Origin: VGBK01 sp964548475
Lineage (GTDB): Bacteria; Actinomycetota; Acidimicrobiia; Spongiisociales; UBA11373
Assembly: GCA_964548475.1 (NCBI GenBank)
Contig: CAZJRF010000077.1
Coordinates: 1 to 9,623, forward strand
DNA length: 9,623 nucleotides
Direction: 5' to 3'
Each line of letters opens with the position of its first letter. The first letter of the stretch is position 1. Below are positions 1 through 7,545 of this stretch, piece after piece. The position numbers and the translations under genes are program-made. The notes beneath the pieces were generated by a model, which was not told where the DNA came from, made no database searches, and saw nothing but the letters and a program-made list of their open reading frames with translations.

Positions 1-1500
1 CTCCACGCCCCGCTCCAGCAAAGCCCGGTAGATGTCCTCGGCGGCCGCCGCCGTCGCCGGCTCGCTGCCGACGATGGTGACCACCGCCTCGTAAGGGGCC
101 ACGCTCACCGGCCAGGCGATCCCCGCCTCGTCGTGGTGCGCTTCCACCACCGCCGCCATGTGCCGGCCAATTCCGATGCCGTAGGACCCCATGACGATGG
201 GCCGCTCCCGGCCCTCCTCGTCCAGCACCCGGGCTCCCACCGCTTCGCTGTACTTGGTGCCCAGCTTGAAGATGTGGCCCACCTCGATGGCCGGCAGCAC
301 CTCCAGGGGCCGACCGCAGGCGGGGCAGCCCTCCCCGGGGTTGACCCGGCGCACGTCGAGCCAGCGCTGCGCGCTGATGTCCCGCTCCACGTCGACCCCA
401 CGCAGATGCCAGTCGTCCTCGTTGGCCCCGGTGACCATGTTGCGCCGTCCGCGCAAGGCCGGGTCGGCAATCACCGGGCAGTTGGCCACGCCCACCGCGC
501 CCAGGCTCCCGGGCAGGGCGCCGAGGGCCTCGCGTATCTCGTCGGGGTGACCGGGCCGCACGTTGGAGGTCCCCATCCCATCGATGAGCTTTTGCTCCAT
601 GACCTCGTGGTCCCCCCGCACCAGCACCAGGGTGAGGCGGCCCCCGACGACGTACGCCATCGTCTTGATCTGGCGCTCGGCGGCGGCGAAGTCCCCGTAT
701 TCGGCCAGGCCGGCGATGGTGCGCACCCCGGGGGTGGCGAGCCGCTCGGGCGGGCCGTCCCAGGCCTCATCCTCCACCGGCGCGGGCACCGAGGTGGCCC
801 GCTCCAGGTTGGCGGCATACCCGCAGCCGCGGCACAGGGCGATGAAATCCTCCCCCGCCAGGCTGGGGACCATGAACTCCACCGACTCCGTCCCCCCCAT
901 CACGCCGGAGGAGGCCTCCACCGGGATCGTCTCCAGCCCGGTCCGCCGGAAGATGCGGGTGTAGGCGGCGTGATGGTTTTCGAACTGGCGATCGAGGCCG
1001 GCCTGGTCGATGTCGAAGGAGTAGGAGTCCTTCATGGTGAACTCCCGTACCCGCAGCAGGCCCGCCTTGGGCCGGGGCTCGTCGCGGAACTTGGTCTGCA
1101 GGTGGTACCAGAGCTGGGGCAGCTCCCGGTAGGAGGACATCTCGCCGGCGAGCAGGGCGAAGATCTCCTCGTGGGTGATGGCCAGCAGCAGGTCGGTCCC
1201 CCGCCGGTCCTTGAACTTGACCAGGATCCCCTCGATGTCGTCCCAGCGCCCCGTGCGCTTCCAGATCTCTCCGGGATGGACCACCGGCAGCAAGAACTCC
1301 TGACCGCCGATGCGATCCATCTCCTCGCGGATGATCGCCGCGATCTTGTTGGCCACCCGCTGCCCCAGGGGCAGCAGTGAGTAGGACCCGGCCATCAGCT
1401 GGCGGATGAAGCCGCCCCGCACCAACAGCCGGTGGCTGGCCGCTTCCGCGTCGGCCGGATCCTGCCGGAGAGTCGGTATGAAGGCCTGGGACCAGCGCAC
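1..1500 (-). CDS. proS: Prolyl-tRNA synthetase, bacterial type with INS editing domain; 3' end cut by the window edge
   Basis: This class II aminoacyl-tRNA synthetase charges tRNA-Pro with proline in the cytoplasm. The first 500 residues are present; the family is usually about 565-575 residues, so most of the C-terminal anticodon-binding domain (starting near residue 467) lies outside the window. Class II motif 1 is around residues 44-76, motif 2 around 136-162 (TKFRDEPRPKAG, then REFTMKDSYSF), and motif 3 around 438-446 (GSYGIGIGR). Residues about 220-400 form the INS domain that deacylates Ala-tRNA-Pro; Lys279 in QIKTMAY sits where the E. coli editing lysine is expected, and His365 is a candidate for the conserved INS histidine. 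Two CxxC pairs (C223/C226 and C392/C395) flank this domain and could bind a metal. The GTG start at 1500 is preceded by AGGAG with a 5-nt spacer and begins the usual MRWSQAFIPTL N terminus. It lies 43 nt downstream of ispG. Identification is certain; only the end is missing. Confidence 0.97.
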   Translation of the reverse strand, partial: MRWSQAFIPTLRQDPADAEAASHRLLVRGGFIRQLMAGSYSLLPLGQRVANKIAAIIREEMDRIGGQEFLLPVVHPGEIWKRTGRWDDIEGILVKFKDRRGTDLLLAITHEEIFALLAGEMSSYRELPQLWYHLQTKFRDEPRPKAGLLRVREFTMKDSYSFDIDQAGLDRQFENHHAAYTRIFRRTGLETIPVEASSGVMGGTESVEFMVPSLAGEDFIALCRGCGYAANLERATSVPAPVEDEAWDGPPERLATPGVRTIAGLAEYGDFAAAERQIKTMAYVVGGRLTLVLVRGDHEVMEQKLIDGMGTSNVRPGHPDEIREALGALPGSLGAVGVANCPVIADPALRGRRNMVTGANEDDWHLRGVDVERDISAQRWLDVRRVNPGEGCPACGRPLEVLPAIEVGHIFKLGTKYSEAVGARVLDEEGRERPIVMGSYGIGIGRHMAAVVEAHHDEAGIAWPVSVAPYEAVVTIVGSEPATAAAAEDIYRALLERGVE

Positions 1501-1505
1501 GAGGG

Positions 1506-1510
1506 CTCCT
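1506..1510 (-). promoter_or_regulatory. Ribosome binding site of proS
   Basis: On the minus strand AGGAG stands 5 nt before the GTG at 1500. It fixes that GTG as the proS start, since no ATG lies near the family N terminus. The match to the consensus and the spacing are seen directly; function is inferred. Confidence 0.75.
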
Positions 1511-1543
1511 GGAGGACGACCGGCGCAGGATAGCGGTCCGGTC

Positions 1544-2635
1544 TCAGGCGCCCGGCGGGGCGCCCGCCCGCCCGGCGGCCAAGCGCCGTGCCTCCTCCAC
1601 CAGCGCCTCGACGATCTCCGCCTCGGGGACCACCCGCACCACCCGACCCCGGACGAACAGGTGGCCCTTCCCCCGCCCGGCGGCAATGCCCAGATCAGCC
1701 TGGCGGGCCTCGCCGGGGCCGTTCACCACGCAGCCCATGACCGCCACCTGCAACGACAGGCCCTCCGCCTCCAGGCGCCGCTCCACCTCGCCGGCCAGGC
1801 CGATGACGTCGACCTCCGCCCGCCCGCAGGACGGGCATGCCACCAGGTCCAGGCCGCGCCGCTCCCGAAGGCCGAGCACCTCGAGCAGCCGCCGTCCCGC
1901 CTGCGCCTCCTCCACCGGGTCGGCGGTGAGCGAGAAGCGGATGGTGTCTCCGATGCCCTCCAGGAGCAGGGCGGCAATGCCCGCCACCGACTTGATGAGG
2001 CCGGCGGGCGGCGGGCCGGCTTCGGTGACCCCCAGGTGGAGGGGGTGCTCGGTGCGCTCGGCAAGCAATCGGTAGGCCTCCACCATGGACGGCACGTCGG
2101 AGTGCTTCACCGAGACCTTGATGGCGGCCAGGCCCGCCTCTTCCAGCAACCGCACCTCGTGCAGGGCCGACTCGACCAGCGCCACGGGAACCGGCCCCCC
2201 ATAACGGTCGAGCAGGTCCCTGTCCAGCGATCCGGCGTTGACCCCGACGCGAATGGGGACCCGCCGCTCGGCGGCCGCGACCGCCACCGTCCGCACGTGC
2301 TCCGGCCGGCGGATATTCCCCGGGTTCAGTCGCAGCCCCGCCACCCCCGCCTCGAGCGCGGCCAGGGCCAGCCGATGCTGGAAGTGGATGTCGGCCACGA
2401 TGGGCACCGGCGAACGGGACACGATCTCGGCCAGCGCCCGGGCCGCCTCCCGGTCGTTGCACGTCACCCGCACGATGTCGGCCCCCGCCCCGGCCAGGGC
2501 GTAGACCTGGGAAAGAGTGGCCTCGGCATCGGAGGTCCGGGTGGTGGTCATCGACTGCACGGTGACCGGGGCTCCCCCGCCCACCGGGACGCTGCCCAGC
2601 ATCAGGCGGCGCGTGGGCCGCCGGGGCGTGGTCAC
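1544..2635 (-). CDS. ispG: (E)-4-hydroxy-3-methylbut-2-enyl-diphosphate synthase (IspG/GcpE)
   Basis: This is the penultimate enzyme of the MEP isoprenoid pathway: it reductively converts MEcPP to HMBPP using a [4Fe-4S] cluster, in the cytoplasm. The 363-residue product is full length for the bacterial two-domain form (E. coli has 372). The N-terminal TIM-barrel carries VQSMTTT (26-32), ADIHF (81-85), RLNPGNI (102-108), GVNAGSL (131-137), VKHSD (176-180) and HLGVTEAG (200-207). The C-terminal cluster domain has CPSCGR (C267, C270) and GCVVNGPGE (C302, E309), which supply the three cysteines and one glutamate that hold the cluster. All key residues are present, so the enzyme should be active. 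The start is a GTG whose last two bases are the first two of the upstream protease stop codon (GTGA, 4-nt overlap). I see no strong Shine-Dalgarno sequence, so translational coupling to the protease gene is likely. It shares the transcript with dxr, the pathway's first committed step. Confidence 0.97.
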   Translation of the reverse strand: MTTPRRPTRRLMLGSVPVGGGAPVTVQSMTTTRTSDAEATLSQVYALAGAGADIVRVTCNDREAARALAEIVSRSPVPIVADIHFQHRLALAALEAGVAGLRLNPGNIRRPEHVRTVAVAAAERRVPIRVGVNAGSLDRDLLDRYGGPVPVALVESALHEVRLLEEAGLAAIKVSVKHSDVPSMVEAYRLLAERTEHPLHLGVTEAGPPPAGLIKSVAGIAALLLEGIGDTIRFSLTADPVEEAQAGRRLLEVLGLRERRGLDLVACPSCGRAEVDVIGLAGEVERRLEAEGLSLQVAVMGCVVNGPGEARQADLGIAAGRGKGHLFVRGRVVRVVPEAEIVEALVEEARRLAAGRAGAPPGA

Positions 2636-3729
2636 CCGAAGTCCAGGGGATTGGCGATGTCCAGGTACACAGCGAGGAGGCCGAGGATCACCAGGAAGAC
2701 CACCACCATCGCCGCCACCGGCATCAGCTTGCGGACGTCGGCCGGCCGGCCCCTCAGCTTCCCATAGAGGGCGACCACGAAGTGCCCCCCGTCGAGGGGA
2801 TACAGAGGGACGGCGTTGAGCACGCCAACGAAGATGGCCACCTGGGCCACCAGCAGCAAGGCGCCCGACACGCCGAGATCGCCGGCGACGTTGACCAGGC
2901 CGATGGGGCTCACCGGGCGGCTGTCACCCACCTCGTCCAGGTCGCCGCCGAACACCGCCCCCAGCAGCCGGGGCACGCCGATGACCAGTTCCCACAGCCC
3001 CCGACCGCTGGCCACGGTTGCTTCGCCCACCAGGCGGCCTGCCTGCCCCAGCCCCGCGATGGGCCCCGCCCGCTCGTTCCTGGTGTCCGAGACGATCCCC
3101 AGATAGCCGCGTTGGCCGCCGGCCCCGTCGTCCACCGACATCAGCTCGACGTCGAAGACCAGCACCTCGCCCGCCCGGTCCACCTGCAGGGTGACCGCAT
3201 CCCCCGGATGGGCCGTGATGGCATCGACCAGGTCGTCCCACTCGGGGGTGGGCGTGCCGTCGAGAGCCACCAGCGTATCTCCCACCAGCAGGCCGGCCTG
3301 CGACGCCGGGGTGGGGACTCCCTCATAGGCCTCCTGCACCCGGCCCACGGTGGTGGTGGTCTCCGGCAGCCCAACGCTGGAGATCACGGCGTAGAAGAGC
3401 AAGAACGCCAGGGGGAAGTGGGTGGCCGACCCGGCCAGCACCACCAGCGACTTCGCCCAGAACGGCTTCTCCCGATAGGTCCGTCCCTCGTCCTCCGGGG
3501 CCACCTCCTCGAGCAGGTTCATGCCGGTGATGCGCACGTAACCGCCGAGGGGCAGAGCCTTGACGCCGTACTCGGTCTCCCCGCGCCGGGTGGACCATAA
3601 GCGCGGCCCGAAGCCGAAGAAGAATTCGGTGACCTTCATCCCCACCGCACGAGCCGCTAGGAAGTGGCCCGTCTCGTGGACCATGACCATGACGATGATC
3701 CCGATCACCACCAGGAGGCCGCCGCTCAT
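2632..3729 (-). CDS. rseP: RseP/Rip1-type site-2 zinc metalloprotease (peptidase family M50)
   Basis: This intramembrane protease is expected to cut single-pass membrane proteins such as anti-sigma factors, as RseP and mycobacterial Rip1 do. The 365 residues include a first membrane helix with the zinc site HETGH (H18, E19, H22), then GFGPRLW and LGGYVRITGM (61-70), a second helix near 95-120, one PDZ domain (about 125-205), and a final pair of helices with N305-AVP-LYPLDGG (the third zinc ligand is D313) and a last hydrophobic stretch at 336-357. The segment normally written GPxxN in many S2Ps reads GSATHF here (100-105), a family variant. The ATG at 3729 is preceded by GGAG with a 9-nt spacer, 47 nt after dxr, and the stop overlaps ispG by 4 nt. 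The position between dxr and ispG is standard for this block in actinobacteria. The substrate cannot be read from the sequence; no anti-sigma gene is nearby. The symbol rip1 would serve equally well. Confidence 0.95.
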   Translation of the reverse strand: MSGGLLVVIGIIVMVMVHETGHFLAARAVGMKVTEFFFGFGPRLWSTRRGETEYGVKALPLGGYVRITGMNLLEEVAPEDEGRTYREKPFWAKSLVVLAGSATHFPLAFLLFYAVISSVGLPETTTTVGRVQEAYEGVPTPASQAGLLVGDTLVALDGTPTPEWDDLVDAITAHPGDAVTLQVDRAGEVLVFDVELMSVDDGAGGQRGYLGIVSDTRNERAGPIAGLGQAGRLVGEATVASGRGLWELVIGVPRLLGAVFGGDLDEVGDSRPVSPIGLVNVAGDLGVSGALLLVAQVAIFVGVLNAVPLYPLDGGHFVVALYGKLRGRPADVRKLMPVAAMVVVFLVILGLLAVYLDIANPLDFG

Positions 3730-3776
3730 AGGTGCCCGCTCCGCATCTGGGGAACCACGCTACCGCCCGATCGACC

Positions 3777-4952
3777 CTAGCGGGCCGCTCGCACGGCAGC
3801 CGACGCCACCGCCCGGGCCTCCGCGTCCACCGCCAGCAGATCGGCCAGGCCCTCCAACGGGCGCACCGCCGCCGCCTGCAGGACCCGCTCCACCACCTCC
3901 GGGATGCCGTTGAAGCCCAGGCGGCCGGCCAGGAAGGCCCGCACCGCCACCTCGTCGGCCGCGTTGAGCACCACCGGCGCCGAGCCTCCCGCCCGGCCGG
4001 CCTCGTAACCGAGGCGCAGGCATGGGAAGGCCTCCGGGTCGGGGCGCTCGAAGGTGAGGCTGCGGCCGGCGAGGTCGAAAACGGGCAGCGGTCCCTCAAT
4101 GCGCTCCGGGTAGGTGAGGGCGTATTGGATGGGCACCCGCATGTCGGGGAAGCCCAGCTGCGCCTTCAGCGAGCCGTCGACGAACTCCACCAGGCTGTGC
4201 ACCACGCTCTGGGGGTGGATGACTACCTCGATGCCCTCGTAGGGCACATGAAACAGATGGTGCGCCTCGATCACCTCGAAAGCCTTGTTCATGAGAGTGG
4301 CCGAGTCGATGGTGATCCGCCGGCCCATGCGCCAGGTGGGATGGGCTAGCGCCTCGGCCACCATCGCCCGTGCCAGCTGTCGCCGGGTCCGGCCGCGGAA
4401 GGGACCGCCCGAGGCCGAGACCAGGATGCGGCGCACCGCGGCCGGGTCCTCCCCGGCCAGGCACTGGAACAGCGCGGAATGCTCGGAGTCCACGGGCAGC
4501 AGCTCCCCTCCGCCGCGCCGCTGCGCCTCGGCCATCAGCGGGCCTCCGGCCACCAGGCTCTCCTTGTTAGCCAGCGCCAGCCGGTTCCCGGCCTCGAGGG
4601 CGGCCAGCGAGGCGGGCAACCCGGCCACCCCCACGATGCCGTTGAGCACAATGCACCCCGGCAGGGACGCGAGATCGGTGATGGCCTCCGACCCGAAGGA
4701 AGCCCGGCGCCCGAGCGCCTCGATGCTGAGCCGTTGCGCCCGGGGAGTGGGAGCGGCCACCGCCACCTGCTCCGGGCGATGACGGGCGGCCAGGGCCAGT
4801 AGGGCCGGCGAGCCGCGACGGGCGGCCAGGCCGCGCACTTCCATGCCCAGGCGCCGGGCCACGTCGAGGGCCTGGCGGCCGACGGAGCCGGTAGCTCCCA
4901 GGACGACCAGGGGCCTCAGCGCAGCAGCCCCAGCGTCTCGTACAGGACCCAT
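3777..4952 (-). CDS. dxr: 1-deoxy-D-xylulose-5-phosphate reductoisomerase
   Basis: The enzyme rearranges and reduces DXP to MEP with NADPH, the first committed MEP-pathway step and the fosmidomycin target; it is cytoplasmic. From the ATG at 4952 it has 391 residues. The NADPH-binding motif GATGSVG is at 19-25, LANKESLV at 127-134, the metal site PVDSEHSA at 153-160 (D155, E157), SASGGPF at 179-185, and DSATLMNKAFEVIEA at 216-230 (S217, N222, K223, E226), with HPQSVVHS at 246-253. His204 and Ser181 complete the substrate pocket. Nothing catalytic is missing. The start is uncertain: the ATG at 4952 overlaps cdsA by 37 nt and adds 11 residues before the usual family N terminus, whereas a CTG at 4919 would give a 380-residue protein beginning exactly where relatives begin (then RPLVVLGATGSVG) and a 4-nt CTGA overlap with the cdsA stop. 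No ATG, GTG or TTG lies between. The open frame runs far upstream through cdsA, but that part is a shadow frame. Confidence 0.96.
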   Translation of the reverse strand: MGPVRDAGAAALRPLVVLGATGSVGRQALDVARRLGMEVRGLAARRGSPALLALAARHRPEQVAVAAPTPRAQRLSIEALGRRASFGSEAITDLASLPGCIVLNGIVGVAGLPASLAALEAGNRLALANKESLVAGGPLMAEAQRRGGGELLPVDSEHSALFQCLAGEDPAAVRRILVSASGGPFRGRTRRQLARAMVAEALAHPTWRMGRRITIDSATLMNKAFEVIEAHHLFHVPYEGIEVVIHPQSVVHSLVEFVDGSLKAQLGFPDMRVPIQYALTYPERIEGPLPVFDLAGRSLTFERPDPEAFPCLRLGYEAGRAGGSAPVVLNAADEVAVRAFLAGRLGFNGIPEVVERVLQAAAVRPLEGLADLLAVDAEARAVASAAVRAAR

Positions 4953-7518
4953 ACCGCCGGCAGCACGAACAGGAACACATCGACGCGGTCGAGGATGCCG
5001 CCGTGCCCGGGAAGGATGGACCCCATGTCCTTCACCCCCAGGCTCCGCTTCAGCATCGACTCGGCCAGGTCGCCCAGCGGCGCCATGACCGCTACCACCA
5101 GGCCCAGAGCAGCCCCGGTGCGGATGCTCAGCGGCTCCAGGAAGTGACCGATCACCACCGCTACCGCAATGCCGAGCACCACTCCTCCCGCCAGGCCCTC
5201 CACCGTCTTGTGGGGAGAGAGCACCGGCGCCAGCGGCCGCGAGCCCCAGGAACGCCCGGCGAAGAAGGCCCCCACGTCGGTGGCGATGACGGTGGCAGCC
5301 GCCGCCAGGATGAGCACCCGGAAGCCCGGGGCGGCGGCGATGGGGAAGGCGAAGGCCAGCGTGCCCGGGATCCAGAGCGCGCCGAGCAAGGTGAGGCTCC
5401 CGTTGGTGAAGGGCTCCCGCCGCCGGGCGGCAAAGCTGTAGTAGAAGAAGCAGACCACGATGATCCCGCTCGCTGCCACCGGGATCGCCACCAGGCCGAG
5501 GAACCAGGTGCCCACCAGCAGCCCGATCGCGCCGAGGAAGCCGAAGACGGACAGGGGCGCATAACCGGTGCGTCGCAGCGTCCCGTAGAACTCGGCCAGG
5601 GCGAGCAGGGCCAGTATCCCGACCAGGACGGCCAGGAGCTCTCCCCCCACCCACAGGCTTCCCAGCAGGATGCCCACCAGCACCAGGCCGGTGACGACCC
5701 GGACCGGCAGATCCGAGCGGGCCGCCTCTGCCATCTCCTCCCCGGCGCCCAGATGTACGACGTCCTCGAAACCGACCACACCCGACTCCAGGCCGGGCAT
5801 GGGGGCGGAGAGGGCCTGCAGCTGCGCCTCGGCGGTGTCGGCCGCCGCCATCTCCTCGGCCAGATGACGATGCTCGGCGGTCACCGCCCCGGCGAGCATC
5901 TTCCCGCCGATCAAGTCTCCTGGTGCAGCCGGCCGGGAGAAGTCGAACAGCGCAGGGGCGGGCACCTCCACCGTGGGCGCACCGGTCGTCCCGGGTTCCA
6001 ACGGCGGCGCCTCCCCACCCTCCTCCGGCAGGGGCCCTCCGGCAGCAGGCGCCTCCCACCCTGCGAACTCCGCCCACGCCTCCTCTTCGGCCTCCTCCTC
6101 GGCGGAAGGGCCGGGGACGGCCCCGCCTTGCCCGGTCTCCTCCGCACGCTGGGCAGCGGGGAGCGGCTCGCCGGGAGCGGGCCACTCCTCCCCCTCGAAC
6201 GGACCTGCCTCGGCCGGCTCCGCTGCCCACTCCTCCTCGGGCCACTCCTCCTGAACCCGCCCGGCCTCCTCCGGCTCGCTTCCCGGGCCCTCCCCCGGCG
6301 CGGGCCCCGGCACCACCGGGACGGCGACCGCCCGATCCAGGTCGGCCTGCGGCGTCCACGGAGGCGGCATCGGCTCACCAGCAGGTTCCTCCAACGACGG
6401 CTCACCCGCCTCCTCCGGCTCGCTTCCCGAGGCTTCCTCCGGCCCGGGGCCCGGGACCACCGGGACGGCGACCGCCCGATCCAGGTCGGCCTGCGGCGTC
6501 CACGGAGGCGNNNNNNNNNNNNNNNNNNNNNNNNNNNNNNNNNNNNNNNNNNNNNNNNNNNNNNNNNNNNNNNNNNNNNNNNNNNNNNNNNNNNNNNNNN
6601 NNNNNNNNNNTCCTCCGGCTCGCTTCCCGAGGCTTCCTCCGGCCCGGGGCCCGGGACCACCGGGATGGGAACCGCCCGATCTTCGCCCCACCCCAGGTCC
6701 GGCGACCAGGGCGGAGGCAGGGGCTCCTCAGGCCATTCCCTCGCGGCAGCGGCCCCCGGCTCTTCCGGCCCACCCTGCGTTTCCTCCGGCGCCCGGCGGC
6801 GGCCGAGAGGCCACCAGCGCAAACCCCGCCGGCCGCCGGCCGGCAGATCCTCCCCCACGCGGGCCGTCTCCTCCCCCTCCGGCGGCGTTACGGTCTCCGG
6901 CTCCTCCCCGGCCGCCGCCCCCGGCGACCCGGATACAAAGGCGAGCCACTCGTCCGCGTCCCCGGCCTCGGACGGGAGCTCCCCCTCGGCCGGAGGTCCC
7001 CCGGGCTCCTCCCATACCTTCTCTTCCACGTCTTCCCAAACCTCTTCCGCGGCTTCTTCCTCTCCGGGCCGATCCTCAATCGGTTCCGCCGGCACAGCCG
7101 GGACGTCCGCCGATTCAGACGAGTCTTCCGCGGGCGGGGAAACACCCTCCCCCAGGTCGAACAGGGTCGGGGCGAAGGCCTCCTCTTCCCGGGGGGTCGG
7201 GGCAGGCGGAAGAGACGGCTCCTCCGGGCGGACGCCCAGGACATCGACCCAATCCTCGGTCCCCGTCGCCGACGCGGGGCCGGTCTCAGCCGGCTCCCCA
7301 ACCGGCACCGGGGGGACCTCCGGGGCCGGGACGGCCGCCTCCTCTTCGTCGCCGCCCGGAGCGGGCGCCTCGGACCCGGCCTCGCCAAACGCCGGGAGGT
7401 CGGGACCGGCCGGCAGATCCTTCTCCGGGGAAACCGGCTCGTCGTCCGAGGACCAGCCGGGGTGCCAGGGGTCGCCCGGATGGGGATGGAACCCGTCGTC
7501 CTTTCCCCTGCGACTCAC
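4916..7518 (-). CDS. cdsA: Phosphatidate cytidylyltransferase (CdsA) with a very long Pro/Glu-rich N-terminal extension, interrupted by an assembly gap
   Basis: CdsA makes CDP-diacylglycerol from phosphatidic acid and CTP in the cytoplasmic membrane, the branch point to all phospholipids. The last 264 residues (4919-5710) are a normal CdsA with about eight hydrophobic segments, SPHKT at 5204-5218, and the family signature at 4979-5059 (S-x-L-K-R, then K-D, P-G-H-G-G and D-R-x-D, all present). Ahead of it, in the same open frame, lie 266 residues down to the N run and 302 residues above it, all hydrophilic and dominated by Pro, Glu, Gly and Ala. The frames on the two sides differ by one base across the 100 Ns but join if the true gap is 2 modulo 3. 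With the smallest repeat-compatible gap (44 nt) the protein would be 848 residues, against about 260-300 in the family. The start is GTG at 7518 with AGGAGG 4 nt ahead, 27 nt after frr. A later internal start, or two genes, is possible but no stop supports a split. The enzyme identity is certain; the single-gene structure is likely. Confidence 0.88.
6267..6680 (-). repeat. 144-bp (48-codon) tandem repeat within cdsA, broken by the N run
   Basis: Copies begin on the plus strand at 6267, 6411 and 6611, each starting tcctccggctcgcttccc. The first two are spaced exactly 144 nt, a multiple of three. The 50 bases at 6317-6366 are identical to 6461-6510, and the first 55 bases of the copies at 6411 and 6611 are identical, so both flanks of the N run are repeat sequence. 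In protein the unit reads PPWTPQADLDRAVAVP, then VVPGPGPEEASGSEPEE, then a linker AGEPSLEEPAGEPMP. The copy at 6611 diverges after about 70 nt (WSPDLGWGEDRAVPIP in place of the canonical start) and is the edge copy at the N-terminal side; the copy at 6267 diverges in the GPAPGEGPGSEPEE half and is the edge copy at the other side. The repeat is in frame throughout and has no resemblance to a mobile element. Confidence 0.9.
6511..6610. other. Assembly gap of exactly 100 Ns
   Basis: The run is 100 N, a conventional placeholder for a gap of unknown length. It lies inside the tandem repeat of the cdsA extension. The last known bases before it (to 6510) end at base 100 of a 144-nt unit, and the first bases after it (6611) are base 1 of a unit. 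The missing DNA should therefore be 44 nt, or 44 plus a multiple of 144. This also restores the reading frame, which 100 nt would not. Confidence 0.95.
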
Positions 7519-7522
7519 CGCT

Positions 7523-7528
7523 CCTCCT
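7523..7528 (-). promoter_or_regulatory. Ribosome binding site of the long cdsA form
   Basis: AGGAGG on the minus strand, within GAGGAGGAG, stands 4 nt before the GTG at 7518. It lies in the 27-nt space after frr. This perfect Shine-Dalgarno sequence is the main evidence that translation really starts at the beginning of the long extension rather than near the membrane domain. Confidence 0.75.
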
Positions 7529-7545
7529 CGCCACCCCGTGTGGGG

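Larger units (their letters stand above)
5711..7518 (-). other. Low-complexity, presumably disordered N-terminal region of CdsA
   Basis: This part encodes no recognisable domain. The first 302 residues are acidic and rich in Pro, Glu, Gly and Ala, with isolated Trp residues in acidic context (for example EEVWEDVEEKVWEEPGG at 158-174). A basic aromatic patch, RRGLRWWPLGRRR, stands out at residues 230-242 (6793-6831). A 48-residue repeat array follows, then another Glu/Trp-rich stretch. Closer to the enzyme (about 5711-5950) the sequence changes: ALFDFSRPAAPGDLIGGK and a likely helix containing AEHRHLAEEM look less repetitive. A short motif, LFD-L or LFD-F, occurs at 7153-7164 and again at 5939-5950. 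There is no signal peptide, and with the first membrane helix starting near 5700 the extension should face the cytoplasm. Its function is unknown. Confidence 0.7.

Noticed and set aside
1518..1543. Inverted repeat GACCGG / CCGGTC in the ispG-proS spacer
   Set aside because: A 6-bp stem with a 14-nt loop and no T tract is not convincing as a terminator, T-box or other leader; no tRNA-like specifier structure fits in 43 nt.
3777..6359. Open frame of 860 codons ending as Dxr, suggesting a giant Dxr N-terminal extension
   Set aside because: Everything upstream of about 4952 is the Arg/Gly-rich shadow of the real cdsA frame, which contains the CdsA signature and membrane helices. GC-rich DNA simply lacks stops in that frame.
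6267..6680. Repeat array as CRISPR or mobile element remnant
   Set aside because: The units are contiguous 144-nt in-frame coding repeats without spacers, terminal inverted repeats or a transposase.
7534..7545. Small CCCC-GTGT-GGGG hairpin directly after the frr stop
   Set aside because: The stem is only 4 bp and has no T tract, so it is not a terminator; it may slightly affect cdsA initiation but chance is likely in GC-rich DNA.
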